A program made the translations under genes and the position numbers. Source: Flavobacteriales bacterium (GTDB lineage: Bacteria > Bacteroidota > Bacteroidia > Flavobacteriales > Flavobacteriaceae). From it: 64,000 bases of DNA. Of the stretch, positions 45,883 to 55,616 are shown piece by piece (the first letter of the stretch is position 1; every line of letters starts with the position of its first letter). Under the pieces are notes generated by a model. The model ran no database searches. It worked only from the letters and a program-made list of their open reading frames with translations, and was not told the DNA's origin. The DNA lies in contig JAMOUV010000010.1 in NCBI GenBank assembly GCA_027067965.1, positions 594,958 to 658,957 on the forward strand. Direction: 5' to 3'.

Positions 45883-47487
45883 ATGAAAATAAAAATTTCC
45901 TTATTGATTTTTTTACTTCCGCTATATTCCATTTTTTCTCAAATAAATTTACTGAATCATTTTAAAGACGAACCGGAATTTTTTCTCCGTTCCGGTCGTA
46001 TTTATACGGCGATAAAGCCCTTGGAATTCGAACGTATCGATACGGCCAAATGGCACGCCTACCAAAATGCATTGCATATTTCTACCGAAAATAAAATATT
46101 GAATTACCTGTTGAACAAAGATTTTATCCGTATTCGAGGTGACCGGTATGACTTGCGCATTTTGCCGGTTATTTATTGGGAAGTCGGCAAGTCGGGTGAT
46201 ACGGAACAAACGGTATTCATTAATACGCGCGGTATTGAAATTCAAGGAGAATTGGGAAGGCAATTTGCCTTTCAGACAGCCGTTTATGAAAATCAAGCCC
46301 GATTTCCCGCCTATCTGGACACATTGTTCAGTTTAAAACAAACGGGAAACGGATTTCCGGCTACCGTGCCGGGTTTCGGCATAGCCAAAATAGACAAAAA
46401 CGGCGTGTTGGATTTCCCTTCGGTTCGCGGGCATGTCGCTTACCGTCCCTCGGAATTTTTCCTGTTCAAATTGGGACATGACAATTTTCATATAGGCGAA
46501 GGGGAGCGTTCGGTTTTTTTGGGAGAGGACGTGCCGCCTTATCCTTATTTTCAGATTGTGGCGAATTTTTGGCATGTGCGCTACATGGTGATGTGGAGCA
46601 TGTTACAAGACATACGGCCCGAAGTCATTAGAAACGGGTTTTATTACAAAAAATATATGGCCACGCATTATTTGGATTGGGCGGTGACGGAAAAAATCAA
46701 TATCGGTTTGTTTGAGAATGTAATTTGGGATCCGGGCGATGGGCGTGGATTCGATTTGAATTTTATCAATCCCGTCATATTTTTTAAAACGGTGGAATTT
46801 CAAAGCGGCGCCAAGGGCGGCAATACCGTGTTGGGAATAAATGCTTCTTACCGGCCCGTTGAACAAGTTCTATTTTACGGACAGTTTTTGCTCGATGAAA
46901 TGACCGTGTCCAAATTTTTCGGAGAGCCGGGCTACTGGGGAAATAAATTCGCCACACAGTTGGGCGTCAAAGGACATTATCGTTATCATAATCATTTGTT
47001 ATTTGCCCGTTTGGAATGGAACCGGGTAAGACCTTATACTTATTCGCACCATCGTATTAGCATAAATTATGCGCATGACAATTATCCTTTGGCGCATCCT
47101 TGGGGTGCCAATTTAAATGAGATTCTATTCCGCTTGAAATGGCGTTACGGGCGCTATTTTGCAGGCATGGGCTTTACTTACGGATTGCAAGGGGTTGATT
47201 TTCCTTCGGAAACCAAGACCTACGGTGGTGATATTTACCGTGATTATGAAGACCGGATTTCATCGGATCAGGTCAAAATTCTTCAGGGAAATTTATTTAA
47301 GCGTACTTATGTAAATATGGAAGCCGGCTATAAATTAAATCCCAAATGGAATTGGGAAATTTATGCGGGTGCCGATATTATTTCCCATGATATCGATCAA
47401 CCGGTAAAATATTATCAAGACCGCCAATTTACTTGGTTCCGGTTGGGAATGCGGGCCAATATGCCTTATTTTAAGCGGGAATGGTAG
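45883..47487 (+). CDS. RemB-like outer-membrane protein (Wzi/capsule-assembly-like barrel)
   Basis: 534 residues with a signal peptide (MKIKISLLIFLLPLYSIFSQ). The rest is aromatic amphipathic strand repeats typical of an outer-membrane barrel. Signature segments match RemB of Flavobacterium: NFINPVIFFKTVEFQ near 288-302, YGQFLLDEMTVSKFF near 330-344, GYWGNKFATQLGVKGHY near 349-365 and NRVRPYTYSHHR near 380-391, with LAHPWGANLNEI near 407-418. RemB affects gliding or adhesion in F. johnsoniae and Wzi anchors capsule. Its closeness to a deacetylase suggests a surface-polysaccharide theme. It ends 1 bp from asnS. Confidence 0.8.
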   Translation: MKIKISLLIFLLPLYSIFSQINLLNHFKDEPEFFLRSGRIYTAIKPLEFERIDTAKWHAYQNALHISTENKILNYLLNKDFIRIRGDRYDLRILPVIYWEVGKSGDTEQTVFINTRGIEIQGELGRQFAFQTAVYENQARFPAYLDTLFSLKQTGNGFPATVPGFGIAKIDKNGVLDFPSVRGHVAYRPSEFFLFKLGHDNFHIGEGERSVFLGEDVPPYPYFQIVANFWHVRYMVMWSMLQDIRPEVIRNGFYYKKYMATHYLDWAVTEKINIGLFENVIWDPGDGRGFDLNFINPVIFFKTVEFQSGAKGGNTVLGINASYRPVEQVLFYGQFLLDEMTVSKFFGEPGYWGNKFATQLGVKGHYRYHNHLLFARLEWNRVRPYTYSHHRISINYAHDNYPLAHPWGANLNEILFRLKWRYGRYFAGMGFTYGLQGVDFPSETKTYGGDIYRDYEDRISSDQVKILQGNLFKRTYVNMEAGYKLNPKWNWEIYAGADIISHDIDQPVKYYQDRQFTWFRLGMRANMPYFKREW

Positions 47488-47488
47488 A

Positions 47489-48925
47489 TTAAAATTCCGC
47501 ATTTTTAGGCGTACGGGGATAGGGAATCACATCGCGAATGTTGCCCATTCCGGTTACGAATTGAACCAATCGTTCAAAACCCAATCCGAATCCGCTATGA
47601 ATGGCCGTACCGTATCGCCGCAGGTCCACATACCACCATAATTCCTCGGGGTCGATGCCCATCTGTTTCATCTTTTCGATCAAAACATCCAAGCGTTCTT
47701 CCCGTTGCGAACCGCCGATTATTTCTCCGATTCCGGGAAATAATACATCCATGGCGCGAACGGTGTTTCCATCGGGATTCAGCCGCATGTAAAAGGCCTT
47801 GATTTTGGCCGGATAATCGAAAATAATTACGGGGCTTTTGAAATGTTTTTCCACCAGATAGCGTTCGTGTTCGCTTTGCAAATCCAATCCCCATTCTACG
47901 GGATATTGAAATTTTTTCTTTTTAAAAGGTTTGGATTGACGTAAAATTTCGATGGCTTCGGTATAACTGATTCTTACGAAGCGGTTATTTAATACAAATT
48001 CCAATTTTTCGATAAGAGGCATGTCGCTTCGTTTGTTTTGCGGGAGAGATTTCTCTTCGTTGAGCAATCGTTTTTCGAGGAATTCCAAATCTTTTCGGTG
48101 ATGAGTCAGTATGTCGCTTATGACATATTTGACAAAATCTTCCGCCAGGTCCATATTACCGTCCAAATCCATAAACGCTACTTCGGGTTCCACCATCCAA
48201 AATTCAGCCAAGTGGCGGGTTGTGTTGGAATTTTCGGCCCGGAACGTAGGCCCGAAAGTATAAACTTTGCCTAAGGCCATGGCATAAGTTTCGGCTTCGA
48301 GTTGGCCGGAAACGGTCAAATTGGTTTTTTTGCCGAAAAAATCTTTTTTATAATCGATTTGTCCCTCTTCGTTGCGAGGCGGATTTTTTAAGTCCAAGGT
48401 GGTTACTTGAAACATTTGGCCGGCTCCTTCGGCGTCAATGCCGGTAATGATGGGAGTATTGAGGTAAAGAAAATCGTTTTCCTGAAAATATTTGTGAATG
48501 GCGAATGCCAAACGGCTACGAACCCGCATAATAGCGCCGAAAAGCGTGGTACGCGGGCGCAAATGGGCCTTTTCGCGCAAGAATTCCAAACTATGGCGCT
48601 TGGGTTGTATAGGGTAAGTTTCGGGGTCCGATTCGCCGAGTATTTCCAGTTTGTCCACCAATACTTCCACATCTTGTCCTTTGCCCAAACTTTTGACCAA
48701 TTCTCCCTCGGCATAAACGGCGGCTCCGGTGGAAATTTTCTTAAGAAAATCTTCCGGATATTTTTCGGGATCGATTACCAATTGAAGGTTATCCAAGGTG
48801 GACCCGTCGTTGAGCGCTATGAAGCGGTCGTTGCGGAAGGTTTTAACCCACCCGGCAGTCACTACCGGAAGATTCAGTTTATTGGATTTTAATATTTCCT
48901 TGATGCGTTGCGGTTTTTTTTTCAT
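47489..48925 (-). CDS. asnS: Asparaginyl-tRNA synthetase
   Basis: A class IIb aminoacyl-tRNA synthetase that charges tRNA-Asn. 478 residues: an N-terminal OB-fold (about 15-105), motif 1 in the region with LNTPIITG (about 153-160), motif 2 with FRAENSNTTRHLAEFWMVEPE (234-254, split here), and motif 3 with GFGLGFERLVQFVTGMGNIRD near 446-466. The AsnRS-type FRAENSNTTRHL and the absence of a long AspRS insertion support asparagine over aspartate. A TATCTTTG -7 element lies 27 bp upstream. Confidence 0.96.
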   Translation of the reverse strand: MKKKPQRIKEILKSNKLNLPVVTAGWVKTFRNDRFIALNDGSTLDNLQLVIDPEKYPEDFLKKISTGAAVYAEGELVKSLGKGQDVEVLVDKLEILGESDPETYPIQPKRHSLEFLREKAHLRPRTTLFGAIMRVRSRLAFAIHKYFQENDFLYLNTPIITGIDAEGAGQMFQVTTLDLKNPPRNEEGQIDYKKDFFGKKTNLTVSGQLEAETYAMALGKVYTFGPTFRAENSNTTRHLAEFWMVEPEVAFMDLDGNMDLAEDFVKYVISDILTHHRKDLEFLEKRLLNEEKSLPQNKRSDMPLIEKLEFVLNNRFVRISYTEAIEILRQSKPFKKKKFQYPVEWGLDLQSEHERYLVEKHFKSPVIIFDYPAKIKAFYMRLNPDGNTVRAMDVLFPGIGEIIGGSQREERLDVLIEKMKQMGIDPEELWWYVDLRRYGTAIHSGFGLGFERLVQFVTGMGNIRDVIPYPRTPKNAEF

Positions 48926-48951
48926 ATCGCAAATTTCATACTCAATTCGTG

Positions 48952-48959
48952 CAAAGATA
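48952..48959 (-). promoter_or_regulatory. Putative -7 element of asnS
   Basis: Minus-strand TATCTTTG, a TAnnTTTG match, 27 bp before the asnS start. Confidence 0.5.
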
Positions 48960-49113
48960 CGTTTTTTGTGGGTTTTGTTGATGGCGGAATCCGGCGGCTG
49001 TATTGATTTGCCAAATAAGTTATTCTTACGGATTCAATGGTTTTTGACTTCTTCAATATTTCTACTCATTAAAATTTATTACCTTTAATGTTCAAAAAAT
49101 TAAAATTTGCAGT

Positions 49114-49983
49114 ATGAAACAAATAGGTGCATCGGAATTGGTATTAAATCCCGACGGAAGTGTTTACCATCTTAACTTACATCCGGAAAACATTGCCAAT
49201 AATATTATTACGGTAGGCGATCCGAAAAGAGTGGATAAAGTGGCCGCCTTTTTCGACCGGATAGAATTTGAAACCTATAAAAGGGAATTTCATACCATTA
49301 CCGGAACTTATAAAGGGACCCGTTTTACGGTAATTTCAACGGGTATCGGACCTGACAATATTGATATCGTTCTCAATGAATTGGATGCTTTGGTGAATAT
49401 TGATTTAAAAACCCGGACACCGAAAGATACGCATACGACTTTGAATATTGTCCGCATAGGCACTTCGGGTTCTTTGCATGCCGATATCCCGGTGGATAGT
49501 TTTGTGATGGGAAAATACGGATTGGGATTCGACGGATTATTACATTATTATCAATCAAAACATGTACGGGAAACAGAAATGGAAAAACAATTTATTGTCC
49601 AAACTCAATGGTTGCCTGATGCGGCCAAACCATATATTGTTTCCAATAGTTCGCTGCTTGAATCCAAACTGGAAGGTGAAAATATTTATAAGGGAATAAC
49701 GGCTACAGCCGGTGGTTTTTACGGACCGCAAGGCAGGGTTTTGCGTATTCCTTTGGCCGCTCCGGATATGCATGACAAACTTCATCGATTCGAATATAAC
49801 GGATTGAAAATTACCAATTTCGAAATGGAAACGGCAGCCATATACGGCTTGGCCAAACTTTTGGGACATCATGCATGCTCGATGAATGCCATTATTGCCA
49901 ACCGGGTTACTTTGGATTTTTCCGAAGATTATAGCAAAACAATTAAATCGTTGATTGCCTACGTGTTAGACGCCCTCGTTTAA
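49114..49983 (+). CDS. Nucleoside phosphorylase (uridine-phosphorylase-like)
   Basis: 289 residues of the PNP/UDP family. IITVGDPKRVDKVAAFFD (29-46) is the conserved phosphate-binding start (the GDPxR motif), VISTGIGPDNI near 72-82 and NFEMETAAIYGLA near 236-248 are diagnostic. It cleaves a nucleoside with phosphate to base plus ribose-1-phosphate for salvage. Whether the preferred substrate is uridine or a purine cannot be fixed from the sequence. It starts 188 bp from the divergent asnS. Confidence 0.9.
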   Translation: MKQIGASELVLNPDGSVYHLNLHPENIANNIITVGDPKRVDKVAAFFDRIEFETYKREFHTITGTYKGTRFTVISTGIGPDNIDIVLNELDALVNIDLKTRTPKDTHTTLNIVRIGTSGSLHADIPVDSFVMGKYGLGFDGLLHYYQSKHVRETEMEKQFIVQTQWLPDAAKPYIVSNSSLLESKLEGENIYKGITATAGGFYGPQGRVLRIPLAAPDMHDKLHRFEYNGLKITNFEMETAAIYGLAKLLGHHACSMNAIIANRVTLDFSEDYSKTIKSLIAYVLDALV

Positions 49984-49994
49984 AAAAATAAACT

Positions 49995-51812
49995 ATGAAA
50001 TGGTCTCCTTCTAAAGAAATCATTCGTCAGGCCAATGTATATACAAGTTTTAAAGACCTGGGGTTTGACAATTACGATGATTTTTACCGTTTCTCGATAA
50101 ATGAACGAGAAAAATTCTGGGATTTTACCGTAAACCGCATGGGGATTAAGTTCAAAAAAAAATACGACGAGGTATTGGATTTGTCGGAAGGAATCGAAAA
50201 ACCCCGGTGGTTTGCAGGTGCGGAAATGAATATTGCACAATCTTGTTTTAAGCCGCCGGGCGAACAAATTGCCATAAAATATGCCAGCGAAAAAGACGGT
50301 GAAATTCACGAAATAACTTATGCATCCATGCAAAAACGGGTGGACGACATTCTTTTTTCAATGAAAAAAGCAGGATTGAAGCCCGGAGATTTTGTAGGAA
50401 TAGATATGCCGATGACGCCCGAAGCAGTGATGATTTACTTGGCGGCCGTAAAAGGCGGAATGCCTGTTATCACCGTAGCCGATAGTTTTTCGCCCGATCA
50501 AATCAAAGTGCGATTTTCCATTGCCCCGCCTGCATTGGTATTTACGCAGGATTATCTGCATAGAGGAGGCAAAAAAATCCCCTTATATCAAAAATTAATT
50601 GACGCCGAGGCGCCGGAATCCGTCGTAATTACAACGGAATCCGTTTCGCTTCGCGAGAAGGACCGGACTTGGGATGACTTTCTTACCCCTGCACCCGGCC
50701 CGCAATCCTATCATTATAGTGACCCGATGGCCGATATTACCGTTCTTTTTTCGTCGGGAACAACGTCGGAACCCAAGGCCATTCCATGGAATCATGTGAC
50801 CGCGATCAAATCGGCTGCCGACGGTTTCTATCATCATGATATCCATCCATCCCATGTGGTGGCGTGGCCTACCAATTTGGGTTGGATGATGGGGCCATGG
50901 TTAATTTTTGCCACTTTTATCAATCAAGCGACCATGGCGCTTTTCGAAGGATTGCCAACCGGATCCGGATTCGGAAAGTTTGTGCAAGACGCCAAAATCA
51001 ATATGTTGGGCACCGTGCCTAGTATTGTAAGGGCATGGCGAAAAAACAAGGACTTCGATAAATTGGATTGGAAAAATATCAAATGTTTTAGTAGCACGGG
51101 CGAAACCTCACATCCCGATGACATGTCATGGTTGATGAAATTTGCAGGTGGTCGTCCGGTGATTGAATATTGCGGCGGTACGGAGATTGGCGGCGGTTAC
51201 GTCACTTCCACCGTAATACAAGATAATTTTCCGTCCACTTTTTCCACCCCGGCACTGGGAAGTGAATTTGTGATTTTGGACGAAAATTTCCGTGAAACCG
51301 ATGCCGGCGAAGTATTTATTATTCCGCCAACGCCGGGACTTTCCATAAAACTTCTCAACAAAGACCATCATAAAACATACTACGAAGGATTACCGAAATA
51401 CAAAGGGAAAACACTTCGCCGACACGGCGATTATTTGGTTCGAATGCCAAACGGTTACTACCGCGTCATGGGACGCACCGACGATAGTATGAACATCGGC
51501 GGCATTAAAGTGGGTGCCGGACAAATAGAAGAAGTAATCAATGCTTTCGATTTTGTTAAGGAAAGTGCGGCGATTGCAGTGGCTCCCAAGGAAGGAGGCC
51601 CGGCCCGTTTGGTCATCTATGCGGTGGTGAGAGATAAAACGGATGAAAATTCTTTGCATGAATTATTTCAGAAGGCCATCCGGAACAAACTTAATCCGTT
51701 GTTTAAAATTTCAAAGATAGTACTTGCCGACCAACTTCCGCGTACGGCTTCGGGAAAAATTATGCGGCGGCTACTCCGAAAAGATTTTATTGAAAAATTT
51801 CCCGGATTTTAG
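49995..51812 (+). CDS. AMP-binding acyl-CoA synthetase (AAE17/18-like)
   Basis: 605 residues of the ANL superfamily. The P-loop-like ATP motif LFSSGTTSEPKAIPW near 249-263, EYCGGTEIGGGYVTS near 390-404 and GRTDDSMNIGGIKVG near 492-506 are present; the catalytic Lys lies in RTASGKIMRRLLRK near 583-596. The N-terminus resembles acetyl-CoA synthetase. Organic acid activated to an acyl-CoA through an acyl-adenylate is certain at family level; the substrate is not. It starts 11 bp after the nucleoside phosphorylase, so the two share a transcript, and ends at a terminator shared with the tRNA. Confidence 0.86.
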   Translation: MKWSPSKEIIRQANVYTSFKDLGFDNYDDFYRFSINEREKFWDFTVNRMGIKFKKKYDEVLDLSEGIEKPRWFAGAEMNIAQSCFKPPGEQIAIKYASEKDGEIHEITYASMQKRVDDILFSMKKAGLKPGDFVGIDMPMTPEAVMIYLAAVKGGMPVITVADSFSPDQIKVRFSIAPPALVFTQDYLHRGGKKIPLYQKLIDAEAPESVVITTESVSLREKDRTWDDFLTPAPGPQSYHYSDPMADITVLFSSGTTSEPKAIPWNHVTAIKSAADGFYHHDIHPSHVVAWPTNLGWMMGPWLIFATFINQATMALFEGLPTGSGFGKFVQDAKINMLGTVPSIVRAWRKNKDFDKLDWKNIKCFSSTGETSHPDDMSWLMKFAGGRPVIEYCGGTEIGGGYVTSTVIQDNFPSTFSTPALGSEFVILDENFRETDAGEVFIIPPTPGLSIKLLNKDHHKTYYEGLPKYKGKTLRRHGDYLVRMPNGYYRVMGRTDDSMNIGGIKVGAGQIEEVINAFDFVKESAAIAVAPKEGGPARLVIYAVVRDKTDENSLHELFQKAIRNKLNPLFKISKIVLADQLPRTASGKIMRRLLRKDFIEKFPGF

Positions 51813-51856
51813 CCGGATAAGAAGGAAAGATAAATAGTTCTATTTTTAGAAACTAC

Positions 51857-51889
51857 AAAAAAAGCCGCTTCGAAAAGAAGCGGCTTTTG
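51857..51889. terminator. Bidirectional terminator between the acyl-CoA synthetase gene and tRNA-Val
   Basis: The 12-bp stem AAAAGCCGCTTC/GAAGCGGCTTTT (51860-51871 and 51877-51888) has a GAAAA loop. T-runs lie at both ends, so it can also terminate the minus-strand tRNA-Val. Confidence 0.92.
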
Positions 51890-51891
51890 AG

Positions 51892-51966
51892 TGGGCGATA
51901 CTGGATTCGAACCAGTGACTTCCTGCTTGTAAGGCAGGCGCTCTGAACCAACTGAGCTAATCGCCC
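51892..51966 (-). tRNA. tRNA-Val (anticodon TAC)
   Basis: 75 nt on the minus strand. Acceptor stem GGGCGAT/ATCGCCC with discriminator A, D-arm GCTCAGTTGGTTCAGAGC, anticodon arm CCTGC-CTTACAA-GCAGG with anticodon TAC, and T-arm CTGGTTCGAATCCAG. All stems pair fully. The CCA end is not encoded. It decodes GUA (and, with wobble modification, other Val codons). Confidence 0.97.
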
Positions 51967-52045
51967 GGAATTAATTAAGTTTTAAAGAACTCATGATGAA
52001 TAATGCGGTTGCAAATTTAATAAAGATTTGCCGAAAAAACAAAAA

Positions 52046-52156
52046 TTAATTCTCGGTCTTTTCTACCTTTGCGGTTTTCTTTTTTTTCGGTCTGGTTTTT
52101 CCGTAAGTTTTTCGCCAGATTTTTCCGCGTCGTGTTTTTCTATCTCCTTTTCCCAT
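52046..52156 (-). CDS. 30S ribosomal protein THX
   Basis: A 36-residue very basic peptide that starts [12 protein letters not shown] and continues [11 protein letters not shown] before a Lys-rich tail, matching the Thx family (bTHX), a small peptide bound at the head of the 30S subunit in Thermus and found in many Bacteroidota. It is too short for a usual gene-length cut-off. The frame is closed by a TAA at 52046, and a strong -7 element TAGATTTG lies 16 bp before the ATG, so it is expressed by itself. Downstream is tRNA-Val on the same strand. Confidence 0.92.
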   Translation of the reverse strand: MGKGDRKTRRGKIWRKTYGKTRPKKKKTAKVEKTEN

Positions 52157-52171
52157 ATAAAAAGTTTTGTG

Positions 52172-52179
52172 CAAATCTA
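52172..52179 (-). promoter_or_regulatory. Putative -7 element of the THX gene
   Basis: Minus-strand TAGATTTG fits TAnnTTTG, 16 bp before the start. A GTTG at about 21 bp further upstream is a one-mismatch -33. Confidence 0.6.
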
Positions 52180-52199
52180 TAAAAATTAATTTTTTTATT

Positions 52200-53117
52200 T
52201 CAACTTTTCAGGATTAATTTGGCAAATGGAAATATGGTCTTATATCCTTTTTCTTTGAAATATTCCGGTGTTTTTTTCGGATCGCCGGCGGCCAAAATCA
52301 TATCTCCTCCCCATGCTCCCAAACTTTTGATTGCTCCGTCAAAATCGGGAAAAAGTTCCGCTTTTACCGGTTTTTTCTTTATAATCCTGCCGATGATATC
52401 ATCATGCTTTTCGATTAATTCCCGGAATTTATCCAAATTGGTTTCCTCTATGATCGAATCGGTCAGTGCGGAAATTTCTTCGATTTTATCTTCTCCCACA
52501 TCCATTTTAATAAACTTTCTTACACTTTGATAAGTGGGTTGTTTTTTGTTCAGGTGTACAAAAAACAAATGTTTGTGAAATTTGGGATAATACTTGATAA
52601 ATTTCCATTCCCGGCCCAATCCCGTTATTTGAAATAAAGTGGGTTTTCCGCTCAATGAGGTAACCACATCGTAGCCGCTTCCATTGAAGGTGGCATCCAA
52701 TAATTCGAACGGATTGACCTGCGCCCATTTGGAAAGATTGGCTATCAGGGTGGATGAAGAACCTAAACCCAAATTCATGTCAAATTCGAATTTGGTCGTT
52801 ATCCTGTAGGCCTTATTGAATAGATTGGGTTGCATTTTTTTGAGAACCCGAAGGGTTTCGATAATTTCATTTCCGGTGTTTTCCGGTTCCACTTTAATAA
52901 TTTCATCCAAATTCCTGCTCATAATCAAATGAAGCAGGGACTTGTTATTTTTCAAAATGCTTTTCCATTCGGTAAAACTTTCTTTTACCGGTTCCACGAC
53001 CATGGTTTGTCCGAATTTTACCGGCAGGGCCAACGCACGGGCTCCTTTTAAAACGAGGTATTCGCCGGTGAGGAGAATTTTTCCGTGGCTTCTGAGTTTC
53101 AAGGGTTCATTTATCAT
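52200..53117 (-). CDS. GYDIA-family GHMP kinase (mevalonate-pathway-type)
   Basis: 305 residues of the GHMP superfamily. Motif 1 lies in [25 protein letters not shown] (9-33, split here), the ATP loop is GLGSSST (117-123) and the family-naming stretch [12 protein letters not shown] (146-157). In Flavobacteriia such a kinase lies beside HMG-CoA reductase, as here, and is thought to phosphorylate mevalonate or a phosphomevalonate. Start ATG 53117 overlaps the HMG-CoA reductase stop region by 11 bp; the frame reaches 53147 through another ATG. The exact substrate is unproved. Confidence 0.88.
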   Translation of the reverse strand: MINEPLKLRSHGKILLTGEYLVLKGARALALPVKFGQTMVVEPVKESFTEWKSILKNNKSLLHLIMSRNLDEIIKVEPENTGNEIIETLRVLKKMQPNLFNKAYRITTKFEFDMNLGLGSSSTLIANLSKWAQVNPFELLDATFNGSGYDVVTSLSGKPTLFQITGLGREWKFIKYYPKFHKHLFFVHLNKKQPTYQSVRKFIKMDVGEDKIEEISALTDSIIEETNLDKFRELIEKHDDIIGRIIKKKPVKAELFPDFDGAIKSLGAWGGDMILAAGDPKKTPEYFKEKGYKTIFPFAKLILKS

Positions 53118-54432
53118 TTTCCGTTGTTTTTTTGTTCCTGAGTACATTTAATTGATCCTTCACGGCTTTGACATGTACTTTTTTATCTTTAAAATATTCG
53201 AATAATTGTTGTTTTTCGGTTTCCGAAGCATCGAATTGTAATAAAATATTATTTAAATGCATTTTCATATGTCCTTTTTGAATGCCTTCGGTAATAAGTG
53301 AATTAACCGCCGAAAAATTCTGGGCCAACCCGACGGAAGCGACTATTTTCATCAATTCCTCGGCCGAAGGGTCGCCTAAAATTTTCAAGCCCAAACGGGC
53401 CATCGGGTGGGTTCGTGTCAAGCCGCCAACCACGCCCAAATTCAAGGGAATTTCCATTCCGAAAATAAAATTTCCGTTTTCCGTTCGCGCATAGGACAAA
53501 CTTTCGTATCGTCCGTTGCGTGCCGCGTAGGCATGAGCCCCCGCTTCTACGGCCCGGAAATCGTTTCCGGTAGCCAAAACAACCGCATCGATTCCGTTCA
53601 TGATTCCTTTATTATGAGTTACGGCCCGAAATTTATTAATCCGGGCAATATCCACCGCATCGACAAATCGGCGTGCATATTGCATTTTATTTCCCGCCAC
53701 GGGCAATTGTTCTACCGGTGCTCTCACTTCGACTTTGACCAGGCATTCGGGATTATAATTGGATAAAATCCGCATAATTATCTCCAACTCGTTTGCATCG
53801 CCGTAGCCCGGATAATCTTCTTCCATATATTCGGCCCATTCTTCCAAAATGGTATTAATGAAATTGGCTCCCATGGAATCGGCGGTATTAAATTTAAATT
53901 CTATCACGTAATAACCGGCTTTCCGGTCGGTATAATCTTTTAATTCCACCGAAAGAATACCGCCACCCCGGCGTTCCATATTTTCGGTAAACGGTTTGAG
54001 CCGTTGCAGGTAAATTTCTTTTTTTTCTTCGAAAAAACGAGTCAGTTTATTTTTGTCTCCGTAAAAAAACAAATGAATATGACCTGTTTTGACAGTGGAA
54101 ATAACTTCCGCATGAAATCCGCCCGCACGGTACCAAAATTTGGCCGCTTTGGAAGCAGCCGCCACTACCGAACTTTCTTCGATTACCATGGGCACGGCGT
54201 ATAATTCTCCGTTGATCAAAAAATTAGGCGCAATGGAAAAAGGCAGGTAATAATTACCTACCGGATTTTCTATAAATCCGTCATGAAGTGCTTGAATTTT
54301 TTTATCGGGATGCCAATATTTTTTCAAAAGGTTTATGTCCTGCTCGTCACGTAAATAATGCTCGGACAACCATGCTATTTTTTTGTTTTTGTCCCATTTC
54401 GAAAAACCTTCGACGTATGCTTGACTCCTCAT
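53107..54432 (-). CDS. mvaA: Hydroxymethylglutaryl-CoA reductase, degradative (class II) type
   Basis: 441 residues of the HMGR class II family: DSMGANFIN near 189-197 (substrate and cofactor loop), the HNKGIMNGIDAVVLATGND catalytic region near 270-288 (Lys and Asp) and the C-terminal GIQKGHMKMHL with the catalytic His near 390. It converts HMG-CoA to mevalonate (or the reverse). 'Degradative' is the subfamily name from Pseudomonas; Bacteroidota that make isoprenoids through mevalonate use it in the synthetic direction. It precedes the GHMP kinase with an 11-bp overlap, so both form an operon. Confidence 0.95.
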   Translation of the reverse strand: MRSQAYVEGFSKWDKNKKIAWLSEHYLRDEQDINLLKKYWHPDKKIQALHDGFIENPVGNYYLPFSIAPNFLINGELYAVPMVIEESSVVAAASKAAKFWYRAGGFHAEVISTVKTGHIHLFFYGDKNKLTRFFEEKKEIYLQRLKPFTENMERRGGGILSVELKDYTDRKAGYYVIEFKFNTADSMGANFINTILEEWAEYMEEDYPGYGDANELEIIMRILSNYNPECLVKVEVRAPVEQLPVAGNKMQYARRFVDAVDIARINKFRAVTHNKGIMNGIDAVVLATGNDFRAVEAGAHAYAARNGRYESLSYARTENGNFIFGMEIPLNLGVVGGLTRTHPMARLGLKILGDPSAEELMKIVASVGLAQNFSAVNSLITEGIQKGHMKMHLNNILLQFDASETEKQQLFEYFKDKKVHVKAVKDQLNVLRNKKTTENDK

Positions 54433-54452
54433 ATTTGACGGCTAATGATTCA

Positions 54453-54460
54453 CAAATATA
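54453..54460 (-). promoter_or_regulatory. Putative -7 element of mvaA
   Basis: Minus-strand TATATTTG fits TAnnTTTG, 21 bp before the mvaA start; no good -33 element. Confidence 0.45.
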
Positions 54461-54474
54461 AACAAAGTAAAAAA

Positions 54475-55596
54475 TCAATTTTCTTTTTTATGCAATAAAC
54501 GGGTCATTTCGATGGATAAATTAAGAAAAACAAGTTTCGGATTGGCATTTCTCATTAAATGATAAACCGCATCGTTAAGCCGGTGATAGAAAGATTCGAT
54601 ATTGGCCGCATGCACGAAGGGAACGAATTTTTTCTGATTGAAATTTTGTTCTTGAAAATTCATTAACGGGACGGAAGGATTGAAATGATATAGATAGGAG
54701 GTTCTGAAAACTTCCAATGCGAATTGTAAAAAATCCATTTGAAAATTTTTGGCTTCGGCGCTTAAATTTTCGGACCATTCGGTTAGTTCGTTGATAGCCC
54801 GGGCTTGGGTTTTGGCTTGATAGGCAATCCTTATCCAACGCACGAAATAATCTTTGTGCTTGGCAAAAGGATCCTCGTTTTCCAGCATGCGGAGTGCTTT
54901 CTTCCAATCGCCGCCCGAAGCGTGGACAATGGGAATGCTATCGGCTTCGGAAATCCCTTTTTGGCGCAAGGACTCTTGCATTTCGCCGGGCGGGATAGGA
55001 GGGATTTGATAAATTTGGCATCTCGACCGGATGGTGGCAATAATATGCAGCGGATTATCGGTAGTCAAAATAAAGTAAGTATTTTCGGGTGGTTCTTCCA
55101 GTAATTTCAGCAGTTTGTTTGCCGTACCCAAATTCATTTTTTCGGCATGCCAAATAATAAATACTTTATTTTTTCCCAAAGCGGGATATTGAAAGGATTT
55201 ATGCATAATTTCTTCCGCATCTTTCACCCGGATTAATCCTTGCTTATTGCCCGAATTCAAGTATTGCATCCAATCATCAAACGAGCCGAACAAATCATGA
55301 TTCATAAATTCCTGCCATTGCTTGATGTAATAAGACGAAGAAATCTCGCTTCCTGCCTTAGGAGCGGTAATGGCGGGAAATATGAAATGTAAGTCGGGAT
55401 GATTGAATCTCTTCAATTTTTCCACACAATCGGCCGATTGACAGAGTAATTTCACGGCCAATTCCATAGCGGCATACAGCACGCCGTATCCGTCTTTTCC
55501 GGTCAGCATGACGGTATGAGGAAACCGATCAGAATTTATCATTTGTTCCCAAGCGGAAAGCAATTGTTTATGAAAGCGAATATCTGTAAATTGCAT
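54475..55596 (-). CDS. holB: DNA polymerase III subunit delta'
   Basis: The clamp-loader subunit. 373 residues of AAA+ type with the delta'-typical degenerate P-loop (LTGKDGYGVLYAAM near 31-44, lacking GKT/S), a zinc-region remnant with few cysteines, FIIWHAEKMNLGTANKLLKLLEEPP near 147-171, and SRCQIYQIPP near 192-201. These are standard. It is divergent from the GGGP synthase gene with 20 bp between, so the promoters must lie inside the neighbouring genes. Confidence 0.92.
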   Translation of the reverse strand: MQFTDIRFHKQLLSAWEQMINSDRFPHTVMLTGKDGYGVLYAAMELAVKLLCQSADCVEKLKRFNHPDLHFIFPAITAPKAGSEISSSYYIKQWQEFMNHDLFGSFDDWMQYLNSGNKQGLIRVKDAEEIMHKSFQYPALGKNKVFIIWHAEKMNLGTANKLLKLLEEPPENTYFILTTDNPLHIIATIRSRCQIYQIPPIPPGEMQESLRQKGISEADSIPIVHASGGDWKKALRMLENEDPFAKHKDYFVRWIRIAYQAKTQARAINELTEWSENLSAEAKNFQMDFLQFALEVFRTSYLYHFNPSVPLMNFQEQNFNQKKFVPFVHAANIESFYHRLNDAVYHLMRNANPKLVFLNLSIEMTRLLHKKEN

Positions 55597-55616
55597 GTCG
55601 TAAAAATACGATTTTT

